NCBI RefSeq assembly: GCF_010858045.1
Contig: NZ_JAAGVC010000002.1
Coordinates: 184,670 to 248,669, forward strand
Source of the DNA: Nocardia cyriacigeorgica
Lineage (GTDB): Bacteria; Actinomycetota; Actinomycetes; Mycobacteriales; Mycobacteriaceae
DNA: 64,000 nucleotides
Reading direction: 5' to 3'
A program made the position numbers and the translations under genes. The first letter of the stretch is position 1. Each line of letters opens with the position of its first letter. This document shows, one piece after another, positions 19,556-27,931 of the stretch. Under the pieces are notes generated by a model. It had not been told where the DNA came from, did not search any database, and worked only from the letters and a program-made list of their open reading frames with translations.

Positions 19556-20806
19556 ATGGCGGACAGCCGCGAATTCGATCTGATCCTCTTCGGCGCGACG
19601 GGTTTCGTCGGGAAGCTCACCGCGCAGTATCTGCTGGGCGCCGCGCCGGCGGACGCCAAGATCGCATTGGCCGGACGCTCGGTGGACAAGCTGACCAGGG
19701 TCCGCGATGAACTCGGCCCCGCGGCCGCGAAGTGGGAGCTGGTGGTCGCGGACGCGGCCGATCAGCCCGCCCTTGATGCGCTCGCCGCCCGCACCACCGT
19801 CGTGGTGACCACGGTGGGGCCGTACCTGCGTTACGGGCTGCCGTTGGTCGCCGCCTGCGCCGAGGCGGGCACCCATTACGCCGATCTCACCGGCGAGCCG
19901 TTGTTCATCCGCGAGGCGATCGACCAGTATCACGAGCAGGCCGTCGGCACCGGGGCCAAGATCGTCAATTCCTGTGGCTACGACTCGGTTCCGTCGGATC
20001 TGAGCGTGTATCAGCTGTACCGGCGAACCGTCGAGGACAATACCGGCGAACTCACCGACACCACGTTGATCGCCTCGCTCAAGGGCGGGGTCAGCGGCGG
20101 CACCATCGATTCCGGGCGCGCGATGATGGAGGCGGTGGCCGCCGATCCGGCCAAGCAGTCGGTGCTCAGCCACCCGTATTCGCTGAGCCCGGACAAGTCG
20201 ATGGACCCGGATGTGGGCAGGCAGTCCGATCAGGCGTTGCAGAAGGCGAGCTCCATCGACCCGAGCCTGGACGGCTGGGTGGGCACCTTCGTGATGGCCA
20301 TGCACAACACCAAGATCGTGCGCCGCTCCAACGGGCTGCTCGGCTGGGTGTACGGCAAGAACTTCCGCTACCGCGAGGTGATGAGCGCGGGTAAATCGCC
20401 GGTGGCGCCACTGGTGGCGGCCGGTATGTCGGGCGGGATCGTGGCCACGATGGCGGCGGGCGCGCTGCTCTCGCGGGTGAGCGCCGGCCGCAAGCTGCTG
20501 GATCGGGTGCTGCCCAAGCCGGGCACCGGCCCCAGCGAGCAGGCGCGTACCAGCGGCTGGTTCACCATGAAGACCTACGCGCACACCACCTCGGGCGCGG
20601 AATACGTCGCGACCTTCGCCGGGCAGGGCGATCCCGGCTATCAGGCGACGGCGGTGCTGCTCGGCGAGAGCGGGCTGTGCCTGGCCTTCGACGGGGCGAA
20701 GCTGCCGGAACTCGCGGGTGTGCTCACGCCGGCCGCGGCGATGGGCGATGCGCTCACCGAACGGCTGCGGGCGGCCGGGATGACCATCGAGGTCGAGCGC
20801 GCCTGA
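19556..20806 (+). CDS. Trans-acting enoyl reductase / saccharopine dehydrogenase-like protein
   Basis: The 416-residue protein opens with a Rossmann GATGFVGKLTAQYLL and continues NSCGYDSVPSDL, the signature of the saccharopine-dehydrogenase-like family that includes the mycobacterial trans-acting enoyl reductase of phthiocerol synthesis. Substrate here is unknown, but a lipid is likely. The chosen ATG has GAGGG 5 nt upstream; an ATG at 19544 overlapping the kinase stop (ATGA) is in the same frame and possible. It is close behind the ABC1 kinase gene. Confidence 0.85.
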   Translation: MADSREFDLILFGATGFVGKLTAQYLLGAAPADAKIALAGRSVDKLTRVRDELGPAAAKWELVVADAADQPALDALAARTTVVVTTVGPYLRYGLPLVAACAEAGTHYADLTGEPLFIREAIDQYHEQAVGTGAKIVNSCGYDSVPSDLSVYQLYRRTVEDNTGELTDTTLIASLKGGVSGGTIDSGRAMMEAVAADPAKQSVLSHPYSLSPDKSMDPDVGRQSDQALQKASSIDPSLDGWVGTFVMAMHNTKIVRRSNGLLGWVYGKNFRYREVMSAGKSPVAPLVAAGMSGGIVATMAAGALLSRVSAGRKLLDRVLPKPGTGPSEQARTSGWFTMKTYAHTTSGAEYVATFAGQGDPGYQATAVLLGESGLCLAFDGAKLPELAGVLTPAAAMGDALTERLRAAGMTIEVERA

Positions 20807-20851
20807 ACCCGGCACGGCTATGAATCTCTCGCGGACAATGGAGTCGGCTCG

Positions 20852-21484
20852 ATGAATCTCGCTCGGCGCACGATGAACAACCCGGCGCTGGCCGCGGTGT
20901 ACGAACGGGCCTGGCGTCCTACGCTGTTCTATCTGGCCAGCGGCCGCACCACCGCGGCGGATCGGCGTTACGCGGCCGATTCGCTGCGGCTGCACAAGGC
21001 GCATCGGGTGCTCGATATCGCCTGCGGTCCAGGCAATTTCACGCGATATCTGAGTGAGCGGCTGCCCGATGACGGTTACGCGGTCGGGGTGGATTACTCG
21101 CCGCCGATGCTTGCCAGGGCCGTGGCAGACAACGCGGGGCCGCGGGTGGGTTACCTGCGCGGCGATGCCCGGTTCCTGCCGTTCGCCGACGGATCCTTCG
21201 ACGCGGTGTGCTGTTTCGGTGCGCTGTATCTGATTCCGGACCCGTTGGCGGCGGCGCGGGAGATGATCCGGGTGCTGGCGCCGGGCGGCCGGATCGCGAT
21301 CACCACCAGCCATCGCGATGATTCGGCGTTCGGGCATGCGAGCCGGATCGTCGGCGGCTGGTCGGGTCTGCGGGTGTTCGACACCGAGACGTTCCCGGCC
21401 TTGTTCGCCGAGCACGGGTTGGTCGAGATCGATCAGGAGATCCATCGGCTGCTGCAATACGTGTCGGCGACCCGTCCGGGCTGA
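20852..21484 (+). CDS. Class I SAM-dependent methyltransferase
   Basis: A 210-residue UbiE-type methyltransferase: VLDIACGPGNFTRYL (motif I), VGVDYSPPMLARA, RGDARFLPFADGSFDAVCCFGALYLIPD (motif II), and VLAPGGRIAITTSH. An ABC1 kinase and a C-methyltransferase-like enzyme in one operon recalls quinone-modifying systems, which is inference. It ends the three-gene run. Confidence 0.88.
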   Translation: MNLARRTMNNPALAAVYERAWRPTLFYLASGRTTAADRRYAADSLRLHKAHRVLDIACGPGNFTRYLSERLPDDGYAVGVDYSPPMLARAVADNAGPRVGYLRGDARFLPFADGSFDAVCCFGALYLIPDPLAAAREMIRVLAPGGRIAITTSHRDDSAFGHASRIVGGWSGLRVFDTETFPALFAEHGLVEIDQEIHRLLQYVSATRPG

Positions 21485-21845
21485 GATCTCGCGTCGCCGG
21501 CCGGGCCGATCGCGCGTTCAGGGCGAGATCTAATTCGCTACCTCCGCTGCCGAATACGAAGCCGACCACATCAGCTTCGGCCAGCGGTGCACCGTGCTGC
21601 GCCGGGAGACCGGTGACGCCGTCGCAGCGCGGATGTTCAAGTCGGGAGCCGATGTGGCGGTGCGGTTTTCACGCAGGTTCCGGTGGTCGGATCGGGTCCG
21701 CGAGCCACCACCACTATCGTGCGCGACATCACAGCCCGGTTCCGGTGCCGGCTTCCGAAGGCGGCGACACCGCGCATTTCCGACCGGTAGAGTCCGAATC
21801 GACGCGGCGGGGATGTGATGGACCGAGCGGAAGGGGGAGCCCAGG
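21485..21845. other. Intergenic region before the type VII module
   Basis: No convincing gene. A stop-free frame from 21534 encodes a short basic peptide (FATSAAEYEADHISFGQRC, then RETGDAVAARMFKSG) that may be a gene remnant, but it has no clear start or known relative. The promoter of the type VII module must lie here; GGGGGAG precedes its first ATG. Confidence 0.4.
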
Positions 21846-22235
21846 ATGGCGGTACCGGAAACGGGGCAGAGCCGGGCTCGGCAGCTGTACGTCGCGGCCG
21901 TGGACGGCGGTGCAACGCCGTTCGAACTCGACGAGGACGTGGCCACGAATCTGGCCGCGGCCTGCGACATCCTGGTCGACGATCTGGATCGGGCCAGAGC
22001 CGGATCACATGTGATCACCGAGGTTTCCGGGTTCCCCGACCTACCCACCGGCCATGCGCTGGCCCGCGGATTCGGCATGAAGGGTCGCGAATATCTCGAC
22101 ACGTTGACCGCCCTCCAAGAGACCGCGCTGCTCTACAAAGCGGCTTATCTGGCGGCGGGCAAGAAGTTCGCCGACGCCGAGGCCGCCAACAAGGCCGCGA
22201 TCGACCTCGTCGCCGCGCATCTGGCGCCGCGGTGA
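21846..22235 (+). CDS. PE-like / ESX-associated small helical protein
   Basis: A 129-residue, all-helical protein without signal peptide. It fits the place and size of a PE-type partner: two long helices split by a Gly/Pro-containing turn (SGFPDLPTGHALARGFG), and a C-terminal FADAE at 108-112 that resembles the YxxxD/E type VII export signal with Phe in place of Tyr. It is followed by a PPE-like and an EspG gene, which is the main basis for the call. A GGGGGAG site precedes the ATG. Alternatively it is an EspC/DUF2694-type ESX protein. Confidence 0.65.
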   Translation: MAVPETGQSRARQLYVAAVDGGATPFELDEDVATNLAAACDILVDDLDRARAGSHVITEVSGFPDLPTGHALARGFGMKGREYLDTLTALQETALLYKAAYLAAGKKFADAEAANKAAIDLVAAHLAPR

Positions 22236-22262
22236 GGCGGGCCGTCGAGGGAGGAACGCACC

Positions 22263-22853
22263 ATGGCTGACGACGCCGTACCCACCGGTGATACCGATCC
22301 CCCATACGCACCGGAGCGTGAACATTTCATCGGCTACACCCATCAGGAGATCTGGGACCGCGTGCACGAGGTGATGGATCCGGCCGCGCTCGACCGCGCG
22401 GCGGCGGTCTGGCAGGCCAATGCCACCGCGCTGGCCGAGGCGTTCCGCGTATTCGGCGATGCCACCGCTCGCGAGTTCGCGCGGTGGTCGGGACAGACCG
22501 CCGACGCGGCCGCACAGGCCACCCGTGATTTCATTCGCGTTGGCACCGATGCTCACGAGGTGTGCGCCGCGATCGCCGCGCTGTTCGAACTGGATCGCGA
22601 CGCGGCGCAAACGGTTCGGGCTGCGATCCCGCCGCCGCAGCCGTATCGTCCGCTCGACGATCCCGCCGCCGAGGCCGTGCACGGCGGGCAACGAAGAATG
22701 GATCACGACATCGCGGCGGCGGCCGTCACCGCCGACATCCAGGACCTCATGACACACGTCTACTCCCCCGCCATCCCCGCTTCGGGAGACCGGGTGCCCC
22801 GCTTCGCGGTACCCCGCACCGATTCCACCGGCGGCGGGAGCCTGCCACTGTGA
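22263..22853 (+). CDS. PPE-like / WXG-type ESX substrate
   Basis: This 196-residue protein has a helical N-terminal region with RWSGQ (W75-x-G77), the helical-hairpin WxG turn of PPE and WXG100 proteins, followed by a Pro-rich linker and an unstructured C-terminus. The conserved THQEIWDRVHEVMDPAALDRAA helix matches actinobacterial PPE-like proteins adjacent to EspG. It would pair with the upstream small protein and be exported by a type VII machine encoded elsewhere. Its stop overlaps the next start (GTGA). Confidence 0.72.
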   Translation: MADDAVPTGDTDPPYAPEREHFIGYTHQEIWDRVHEVMDPAALDRAAAVWQANATALAEAFRVFGDATAREFARWSGQTADAAAQATRDFIRVGTDAHEVCAAIAALFELDRDAAQTVRAAIPPPQPYRPLDDPAAEAVHGGQRRMDHDIAAAAVTADIQDLMTHVYSPAIPASGDRVPRFAVPRTDSTGGGSLPL

Positions 22854-23581
22854 AATGGGTACTCACCCCGGACGAATTCAGCTACGTCTGGCAGAACGAA
22901 ACCGATCTGGATCGCCGCCCCTATCCGGTCAACATGGCGCCCGCCGCCACCGTGCGCACCGAGAGCGAACACCTGCGCCTGCGATTACCGCAGCGGTTCG
23001 CCAGACAGGCCGACCCCGATCTGGCTGCCGCGCTCATGCTGTGCGCTCGCGCCGACGCCACCACCGTCACCGTGTCCGGCGAACGCACCGCCTCAGGTAA
23101 CGGAGACTGCCCCGACCGCATCTTGGCCTTCGCCGCCGTGGTGCACCAGCACGCCGCGATCCTGGTGGCCGCGCCCACCACCGTGACGGTGCAGATGAGT
23201 CATGCCCGCGCCCTCGGCGAGCTGCTGGTCGAGGTGATCGGGCCGGCGCGCCCGGGCCGGGCAGGCACGCTACGCGAACCGCAGGATGCGGTGCTCGGCG
23301 CCACCGACCACGCGGGCAATGGCCAGACCTTCTCCACCAACGGTGAGCGCGGCGCCGCCCGCTTCCGTCGCGCTCTGCGCAAACCGGTCGACGGGCGCGG
23401 CTTCATCACCGTCACGGTGGAACCGGACAATCCGATGTCGCCGCCGACCCGGCATCGCACCTGGCTCGACGTCAGCGGCGACGGACGGTATCTGCTCACC
23501 ACCGCCGATGAGCTCACCCTGACACCGGTGTCCGATGCCGATTTCGCCCATCAGCTGCTCAAACTCGCCCAGATTCGCTGA
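22850..23581 (+). CDS. EspG-family ESX secretion chaperone
   Basis: A 243-residue EspG-like protein: it begins KWVLTPDEFSYVWQNE and proceeds through the alternating sheet/helix pattern of the family, ending WLDVSGDGRYLLTTADELTLTPVSDADFAHQLLKLAQ. EspG binds PE-PPE pairs in the cytoplasm and delivers them to a specific ESX system. The GTG start overlaps the PPE-like stop by 4 bp, showing coupling to its presumed client. No EccB/C/D/E core gene is in the window. Confidence 0.85.
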   Translation: MKWVLTPDEFSYVWQNETDLDRRPYPVNMAPAATVRTESEHLRLRLPQRFARQADPDLAAALMLCARADATTVTVSGERTASGNGDCPDRILAFAAVVHQHAAILVAAPTTVTVQMSHARALGELLVEVIGPARPGRAGTLREPQDAVLGATDHAGNGQTFSTNGERGAARFRRALRKPVDGRGFITVTVEPDNPMSPPTRHRTWLDVSGDGRYLLTTADELTLTPVSDADFAHQLLKLAQIR

Positions 23582-23611
23582 TCGCGCCTGCGAATGTGGT
23601 AGGTCTGACGG

Positions 23612-24457
23612 ATGGTGAAGCACTGGTCGGTTCCGGTCCGGGAAGCATTGCAGGCCGACGGCGTGCGTATCGCCGATCTGGACACCTCCGCCCGTCCCGG
23701 TTTCGACGGCGACAGGAAGCTCGGTGAGGCCCTGCTGACCGAACGCGGAAAGGTGCTGTCGGATCTTCAGGAAAAGCTGTACGCCAACGGCCGATCCGGT
23801 GATTCACGCAGCGTGCTGCTGGTGCTACAGGGTATGGACACCGCGGGCAAGGGCGGCATCGTGCGGCATGTGATCGGGTCGGTGGATCCGCAGGGCGTCG
23901 ACCACGCCGCCTTCGGGGTGCCCACCGAGGAGGAGAAGCGCCACCACTACCTGTGGCGCATCCGCAAGGAGTTGCCGCGCGGCGGCCAGATCGGCGTGTT
24001 CGACCGCTCGCACTATGAAGACGTGCTGGTGGTGCGGGTGCACAATCTCGTTCCCGCCACCGTCTGGGGTGAGCGCTACGACGAGATCAACGCCTTCGAA
24101 CGCGAACTCACCGATGAGGGGATCACCCTGGTGAAGGTCGCCATGTTCGTTTCTCTCGACGAACAGAAGAAGCGCCTGCGCCAACGTCTCGAACGCCCCG
24201 ACAAGTACTGGAAATTCAACCCCTCCGATATCGACGAACGCGCCTACTGGCCCTCCTATCAGGAGGCCTATCAGGCCATACTCGACCGCACGAGTACCGA
24301 GCGGGCGCCCTGGTACGTCCTGCCCGCCGACCACAAGTGGTATTCCAGGCTCGCCGTCACCGAACTGCTCATCGCGGCCTTACAGGACCTGGACCTCGAT
24401 TGGCCGCCGGCGCACTTCGACGTCGCCGAGCAACTCGCCCGCCTCGACGAGGCCTGA
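23612..24457 (+). CDS. ppk2: Polyphosphate kinase 2 family protein
   Basis: A 281-residue PPK2. Walker A GMDTAGKGG (74-82), Walker B-like FDRSHYEDVLVVRV, and a lid with KKRLRQRLERPDKYWKFNPSDIDERAYW. These enzymes move phosphate between polyphosphate and nucleotides (mainly making GTP, ATP or ADP). The sequence is a single domain; the precise class (I to III) cannot be assigned by eye. It is 30 bp after espG on the same strand but has a likely unrelated role. Confidence 0.9.
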   Translation: MVKHWSVPVREALQADGVRIADLDTSARPGFDGDRKLGEALLTERGKVLSDLQEKLYANGRSGDSRSVLLVLQGMDTAGKGGIVRHVIGSVDPQGVDHAAFGVPTEEEKRHHYLWRIRKELPRGGQIGVFDRSHYEDVLVVRVHNLVPATVWGERYDEINAFERELTDEGITLVKVAMFVSLDEQKKRLRQRLERPDKYWKFNPSDIDERAYWPSYQEAYQAILDRTSTERAPWYVLPADHKWYSRLAVTELLIAALQDLDLDWPPAHFDVAEQLARLDEA

Positions 24458-24476
24458 TCAGTCAGCCGGACGGCCC

Positions 24477-24512
24477 GCCATCGCCTACGGCCGGGCGGCC
24501 GCAGGCGATGGC
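24477..24512. terminator. Bidirectional terminator after ppk2
   Basis: A 16-bp stem, 24477-24492 with 24497-24512, has one A:C mismatch and a GGGC loop. It lies between ppk2 and a convergent gene whose stop is at 24519. Confidence 0.75.
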
Positions 24513-24518
24513 GATCGA

Positions 24519-24809
24519 CTAACGCTCGTCGACGATTTCACCGTTCTGCACGGTGCCGTCCGTGGTGAGCGCCAGGGTGGCGGTGACGGGCGGGAAGGCG
24601 GCCGAGGCGTCGAGCGCGGCCGCCAGCTGCTCGGCCGTTTCCCAGCGCCATACGTCCTGGTAGGTGCCGTCGTCGAGGCGGATGAGCCGAGTCTCGACCA
24701 AGCCGTCGAAGCCGGAGCGGATGCCTGCGATCACCTGGGCGCGCTGGGCCAGCATCTGCTCGAGCTCGGCCGGATCGACGGAGTAGTGGTGCACACGAAC
24801 TGCGGACAT
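24519..24809 (-). CDS. Small ABM-like dimeric alpha-beta barrel protein
   Basis: A 96-residue protein predicted to fold as a ferredoxin-like alpha-beta barrel: VRVHHYSVDPAELEQMLAQRAQVIAGIRSGFDGLVETRLIRLDDGTYQDVWRWET has the strand-helix-strand pattern of antibiotic biosynthesis monooxygenase-like proteins. Catalytic residues cannot be named. AAGGA precedes the ATG. It follows the DoxX-like gene and is probably co-transcribed with it, divergently from a LysR gene. Confidence 0.65.
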   Translation of the reverse strand: MSAVRVHHYSVDPAELEQMLAQRAQVIAGIRSGFDGLVETRLIRLDDGTYQDVWRWETAEQLAAALDASAAFPPVTATLALTTDGTVQNGEIVDER

Positions 24810-24850
24810 GAGGATTCCTTCTTTCTCGGGTGTGATTTCACGGGACCTGG

Positions 24851-25282
24851 TCAGGCCGGCTGCGGACGATTGCCGAGCACGGGCGCGGCGAATCCGGCGC
24901 CGCCCGTGGGCAGCCACGCCCGGGTGGCCAAGGTGGCGGCGGCGAATGCCATCGGCCCACCCCACTTGTCGACGCCGTCTCCGGCGGCGATGTGCGAGGC
25001 AGCGGCGCCGCCGTAGACGAACACCAGTCCGGCGTAGGCCCACTCCTTGGTGCGCGGGTGACCAGGGGTCAGGATCGCGGCGAGCGCGGCCACTTTGGCA
25101 GTGCCGAGGATCGTCGCGAAGTACATGGGATAGCCGAGGTGGTCGAAAACCTCTCGGACATAGCGAATGCGGGCGAGGTCCCAATAGGAACCGACCGCCG
25201 TTTCGGCCAAGACAGCGGTGATCGGGACCCAGCGCGCGAGTCTCAGCGCACGCGAGCGCGCGAGGGAGTTCGGTCTGGTCAT
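24851..25282 (-). CDS. DoxX-like membrane protein
   Basis: A 143-residue protein with about four membrane helices (VPITAVLAETAVGSYWDLAR, YFATILGTAKVAALAAILTPG, KEWAYAGLVFVYGGAAASHIAAGD, GPMAFAAATLATRAWLP), the DoxX-like family pattern. DoxX relatives take part in redox or thiol stress at the membrane, but no role can be given here. GGAG lies 10 nt before the ATG. A divergent LysR gene is the likely regulator. Confidence 0.78.
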   Translation of the reverse strand: MTRPNSLARSRALRLARWVPITAVLAETAVGSYWDLARIRYVREVFDHLGYPMYFATILGTAKVAALAAILTPGHPRTKEWAYAGLVFVYGGAAASHIAAGDGVDKWGGPMAFAAATLATRAWLPTGGAGFAAPVLGNRPQPA

Positions 25283-25358
25283 GGGCGTGTGGCTCCTTTC
25301 GACGAATGCGGTAACCAGATTCCGCCGTGCCAGGGCCGCGAACAACGGCGTATCCTGC

Positions 25359-25368
25359 AACGATCGTT
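25359..25368. promoter_or_regulatory. Small palindrome in DoxX/LysR intergenic region
   Basis: AACGATCGTT is a perfect 10-bp palindrome between the divergent DoxX-like and LysR genes, close to the LysR start. LysR proteins bind dyads in such regions, but this one is short and may be chance. Confidence 0.3.
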
Positions 25369-25396
25369 AATGCCTGTGTTCACGATCGGATCGGCA

Positions 25397-26278
25397 GTGG
25401 AGCTACGTGACATCGAGATATTCCTGACCCTCGCCGAGGAACTGCACTTCGGGCGCACCGCCGAACGCCTGCACATATCCACCGCACGGGTGAGCCAGGC
25501 AATCCGCATCCAGGAACGCCGGTTGGGGGCGAAGCTGTTCGAACGGACCAGCCGCCGTGTGGAACTCACCCCGCTGGGCGAACGGCTGCGCGAGGAGCTC
25601 TCGGTGGGCTACCGCACCATCCAGGGCGCGATCGATTTCGCGACGGCCACCGGTCGCGGCATCGGCGGGCTGCTGCGGGTCGGATACACCGCCGCCTGGT
25701 GCGGTACCACGCTGATCGCGGCGGCGGACCGGTTCACCGCACGTTATCCGGGTGGCGAAGTGCAGATCCGCGAGGTACAGGTGGGCGACTACCGGCAGTT
25801 GCGCGCCAGGGAGATCGAGCTGCAAATGAGTGAGTTCCCGATCGAGGAACCGGATCTCATCACCGGCCCGGTCGTCTTCGCCGAACCGAGGGCGCTGGTC
25901 ATCTCATCGAATCATCCTGTGGCACAGCAGAAGTCACTGACCATGGAGGATCTGGCCGGTATCCAGCTGATCGACGGCATCGGCCCGTCGCAGGCGATCA
26001 ACAGCTTCCATTTCCCGACCCACACCCCCTCCGGCGCACCGATCCCGCGCGGCCCGGCGGCGGCCACGTGGCCCGAGGTTCTCACGCTCATCAGCGCGGG
26101 CAAAGGTGCCTGCCCCTGCTCTGTTCGCGCCGCCGACTTCTACCCGCGCCCCGGACTGAGCTTCATCCCCTTCGCCGATGCTCCACCGATCGAGTTCGGC
26201 CTGGTCTGGCATGCCGACGGCCCTGCCGCCCGGATACAAGCCTTCGTCGACATAGTGCTCGAAGGCCTGACTGCCTGA
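25397..26278 (+). CDS. LysR-family transcriptional regulator
   Basis: A 293-residue LysR protein. The winged helix is at 1-60 (VELRDIEIFLTLAEELHFGRTAERLHISTARVSQAIRIQERRLGAKLFERTSRRVELTPLG), and the periplasmic-binding-like effector domain follows. The GTG at 25397 gives the canonical LysR N-terminus; an in-frame ATG at 25370 would add nine residues. It is divergent from the DoxX and ABM-like genes, the classic LysR arrangement. Effector unknown. Confidence 0.9.
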   Translation: MELRDIEIFLTLAEELHFGRTAERLHISTARVSQAIRIQERRLGAKLFERTSRRVELTPLGERLREELSVGYRTIQGAIDFATATGRGIGGLLRVGYTAAWCGTTLIAAADRFTARYPGGEVQIREVQVGDYRQLRAREIELQMSEFPIEEPDLITGPVVFAEPRALVISSNHPVAQQKSLTMEDLAGIQLIDGIGPSQAINSFHFPTHTPSGAPIPRGPAAATWPEVLTLISAGKGACPCSVRAADFYPRPGLSFIPFADAPPIEFGLVWHADGPAARIQAFVDIVLEGLTA

Positions 26279-26293
26279 GCGGCGAGTGGCAGG

Positions 26294-26305
26294 TACGTTC
26301 GAACG
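26294..26305. promoter_or_regulatory. 12-bp palindrome
   Basis: ACGTTCGAACGT is a perfect palindrome 40 bp upstream of the larger operator of the diiron oxygenase gene. It may be a second control site. Confidence 0.3.
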
Positions 26306-26344
26306 TTTCCTCCCGGCACCGACATGGCGCGCGGCGGCTCCGCC

Positions 26345-26368
26345 GTTCCATACACCCTTGTATGGAAC
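26345..26368. promoter_or_regulatory. Perfect 24-bp operator upstream of the diiron oxygenase
   Basis: GTTCCATACA (26345-26354) and TGTATGGAAC (26359-26368) are perfect 10-bp arms around CCCT. The site is 76 bp before the ATG and has the length and symmetry of TetR-type operators. No TetR gene adjoins it. Confidence 0.7.
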
Positions 26369-26444
26369 TGGGGCGACGTCTATCATTTAATGAGACTCCG
26401 GGTCCCAGATAATTTCCCCCGGAGCTGGCACGAGGGAGACACCG

Positions 26445-27434
26445 ATGACGCTGTCTGTGGCACGTGAGGCCGCATCCGCTGATCAGACCTACCGCGAGGT
26501 ACTCCAGGGGCTGTCAGAGGGGTCGGTCAACAAGCACTTCGACCCGTATGTCGACATCGACTGGGACTCCCCCGACTACGGCGTCGACCGCGCCGATCGG
26601 CGCTGGATCCTGCCCGAGGCCGATCCGCTGGGCCGCCATCCCTGGTACAAGTCGCTGCCCGTCGAGAAGCAGATCGCGATGGGTATGTGGCGGCAGGCCG
26701 GGATCGCCAAGGTGGGACTCGACTTCGAGCAACTGCTGATCCGTGGGCTCATGCAGTACGTGGTGTCGCTGCCGAACGGCGATCCGGAATTCCGCTTCAT
26801 CACCCATGAAGCCGCCGAAGAGTGCAACCACACGCTCATGTTCCAGGAGATGATCAATCGCATCGGCGAGGACGTCATCGGCATGGGCTCCATCGACCGC
26901 AAGCTGACGATGATCATCTGGCCCGCGGTGAAGTACTTCCCCGAGTTCTTCTTCACCATGGTGCTCGGTGGTGAGGAACCCATCGACCATTTGCAGAAGT
27001 CGATTCTGCGCGGCGGCGACCAGATGCATCCGATGGTGCAGCGGGTCATGCAGATTCACGTGGCGGAGGAAGCGCGGCACATCTCCTTCGCGCACGAATA
27101 TCTGCGCCGCAACGTGCCGAAGATGCACCCCGCGACCCGCTTCGCGCTGTCGCTGCTGTTCCCCACCGCCATGCGCATCATGTGCGAAATGATCGCGACC
27201 CCGCCGAAGGAGTTCATCGAGAAGTTCGAGATCCCGCAGTCGGTGGTGAAGGACATGTACTGGCGCAGTGAGGAATCCAGCAATGCCCTGCGCGATATCT
27301 TCGCCGACGTGCGCGCATTGGCCGAACAGAGCGGTCTGATCAACCCGGTGTCGAAGCTGGTGTGGAAGGTGCTGGGCATCGACGGGAAGCCGTCGCGGTA
27401 CCGGAGCGAACCGGTTCGTCGCGCGGTCGCCTGA
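26445..27434 (+). CDS. AurF-like diiron oxygenase
   Basis: A 329-residue protein of the AurF (p-aminobenzoate N-oxygenase) family of non-haem diiron enzymes. The metal ligands are seen in HEAAEECNHTLMF and HVAEEARHISFAHEYL (E-x-x-H type motifs), with an earlier glutamate in DFEQLLIRGLMQY. AurF oxidises arylamines; many actinobacterial members act on unknown substrates, including lipids. GGGAG precedes the ATG. A perfect 24-bp palindrome upstream shows tight control. Confidence 0.85.
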   Translation: MTLSVAREAASADQTYREVLQGLSEGSVNKHFDPYVDIDWDSPDYGVDRADRRWILPEADPLGRHPWYKSLPVEKQIAMGMWRQAGIAKVGLDFEQLLIRGLMQYVVSLPNGDPEFRFITHEAAEECNHTLMFQEMINRIGEDVIGMGSIDRKLTMIIWPAVKYFPEFFFTMVLGGEEPIDHLQKSILRGGDQMHPMVQRVMQIHVAEEARHISFAHEYLRRNVPKMHPATRFALSLLFPTAMRIMCEMIATPPKEFIEKFEIPQSVVKDMYWRSEESSNALRDIFADVRALAEQSGLINPVSKLVWKVLGIDGKPSRYRSEPVRRAVA

Positions 27435-27437
27435 TCT

Positions 27438-27511
27438 CCGGGGACGTTCGCTCCCCGGGGCGGGAGCCAGATGTGTCCCGCCGCCGAGGCATCGGCCCGG
27501 CGGCGGGACAC
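27438..27511. terminator. Two hairpins between convergent genes
   Basis: The first stem pairs 27438-27444 with 27452-27458. The second pairs 14 bp perfectly, 27473-27486 with 27498-27511, over an 11-nt loop. They end both the oxygenase gene and the convergent gene at 27517. Confidence 0.75.
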
Positions 27512-27516
27512 CGCCG

Positions 27517-27921
27517 TCAGTCGGCGACGAGCCGCGTCCGCATGTGCGAGTGTTCGCGCTGCCGCCGGACAACATACGTCCCCGGCACGCTGCCGGTGGC
27601 GCCGTGTTCGGGATGCATCAGGTAGGCAACGGATTCCGCGGCGAAGATGCCGAGCGCGAGCCCGGACGGGTCGGCGACGTCGGTCGTCCACCGGCAGGTA
27701 CCGGGTTCGGCGACCAGCGCGTGCGGATTCCCGCCCGCGGCGCCGCGCAGCACCTCGATGCCGTCGGGCGGGACGGGCCACCAGGCCGCGCCCGGGCTCG
27801 GCGTGACCGCGTCGAGCAGGTACAGCGGGATGACGATCAGGTCGCCCTGGGCGTGCATGCCGCGGATCACCGGGATGCGAAGGGACGCGTCGAGTTGTTC
27901 CAGGACAAGGGATTCGGTCAT
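27517..27921 (-). CDS. Hypothetical protein linked to DUF6745 gene
   Basis: I do not recognise this 134-residue protein. It has LEQLDASLRIPVIRGMHAQGDLIVIPL near the start and AAESVAYLMHPEHGATGSVPGTYVVRRQREH at the end, soluble throughout. Possible starts are GTG 27930, ATG 27927 and ATG 27921; the last has AGGTG at 7 nt and is chosen. It lies immediately after the DUF6745 gene with the ribosome site overlapping its stop, so the two form a coupled pair and probably act together. Confidence 0.7.
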   Translation of the reverse strand: MTESLVLEQLDASLRIPVIRGMHAQGDLIVIPLYLLDAVTPSPGAAWWPVPPDGIEVLRGAAGGNPHALVAEPGTCRWTTDVADPSGLALGIFAAESVAYLMHPEHGATGSVPGTYVVRRQREHSHMRTRLVAD

Positions 27922-27931
27922 GGTCATCACC

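Noticed and set aside
21534..21818. Possible gene remnant before the type VII module
   Set aside because: Stop-free for about 95 codons but no start with RBS, no similarity I recognise and abrupt change to Arg-rich sequence.
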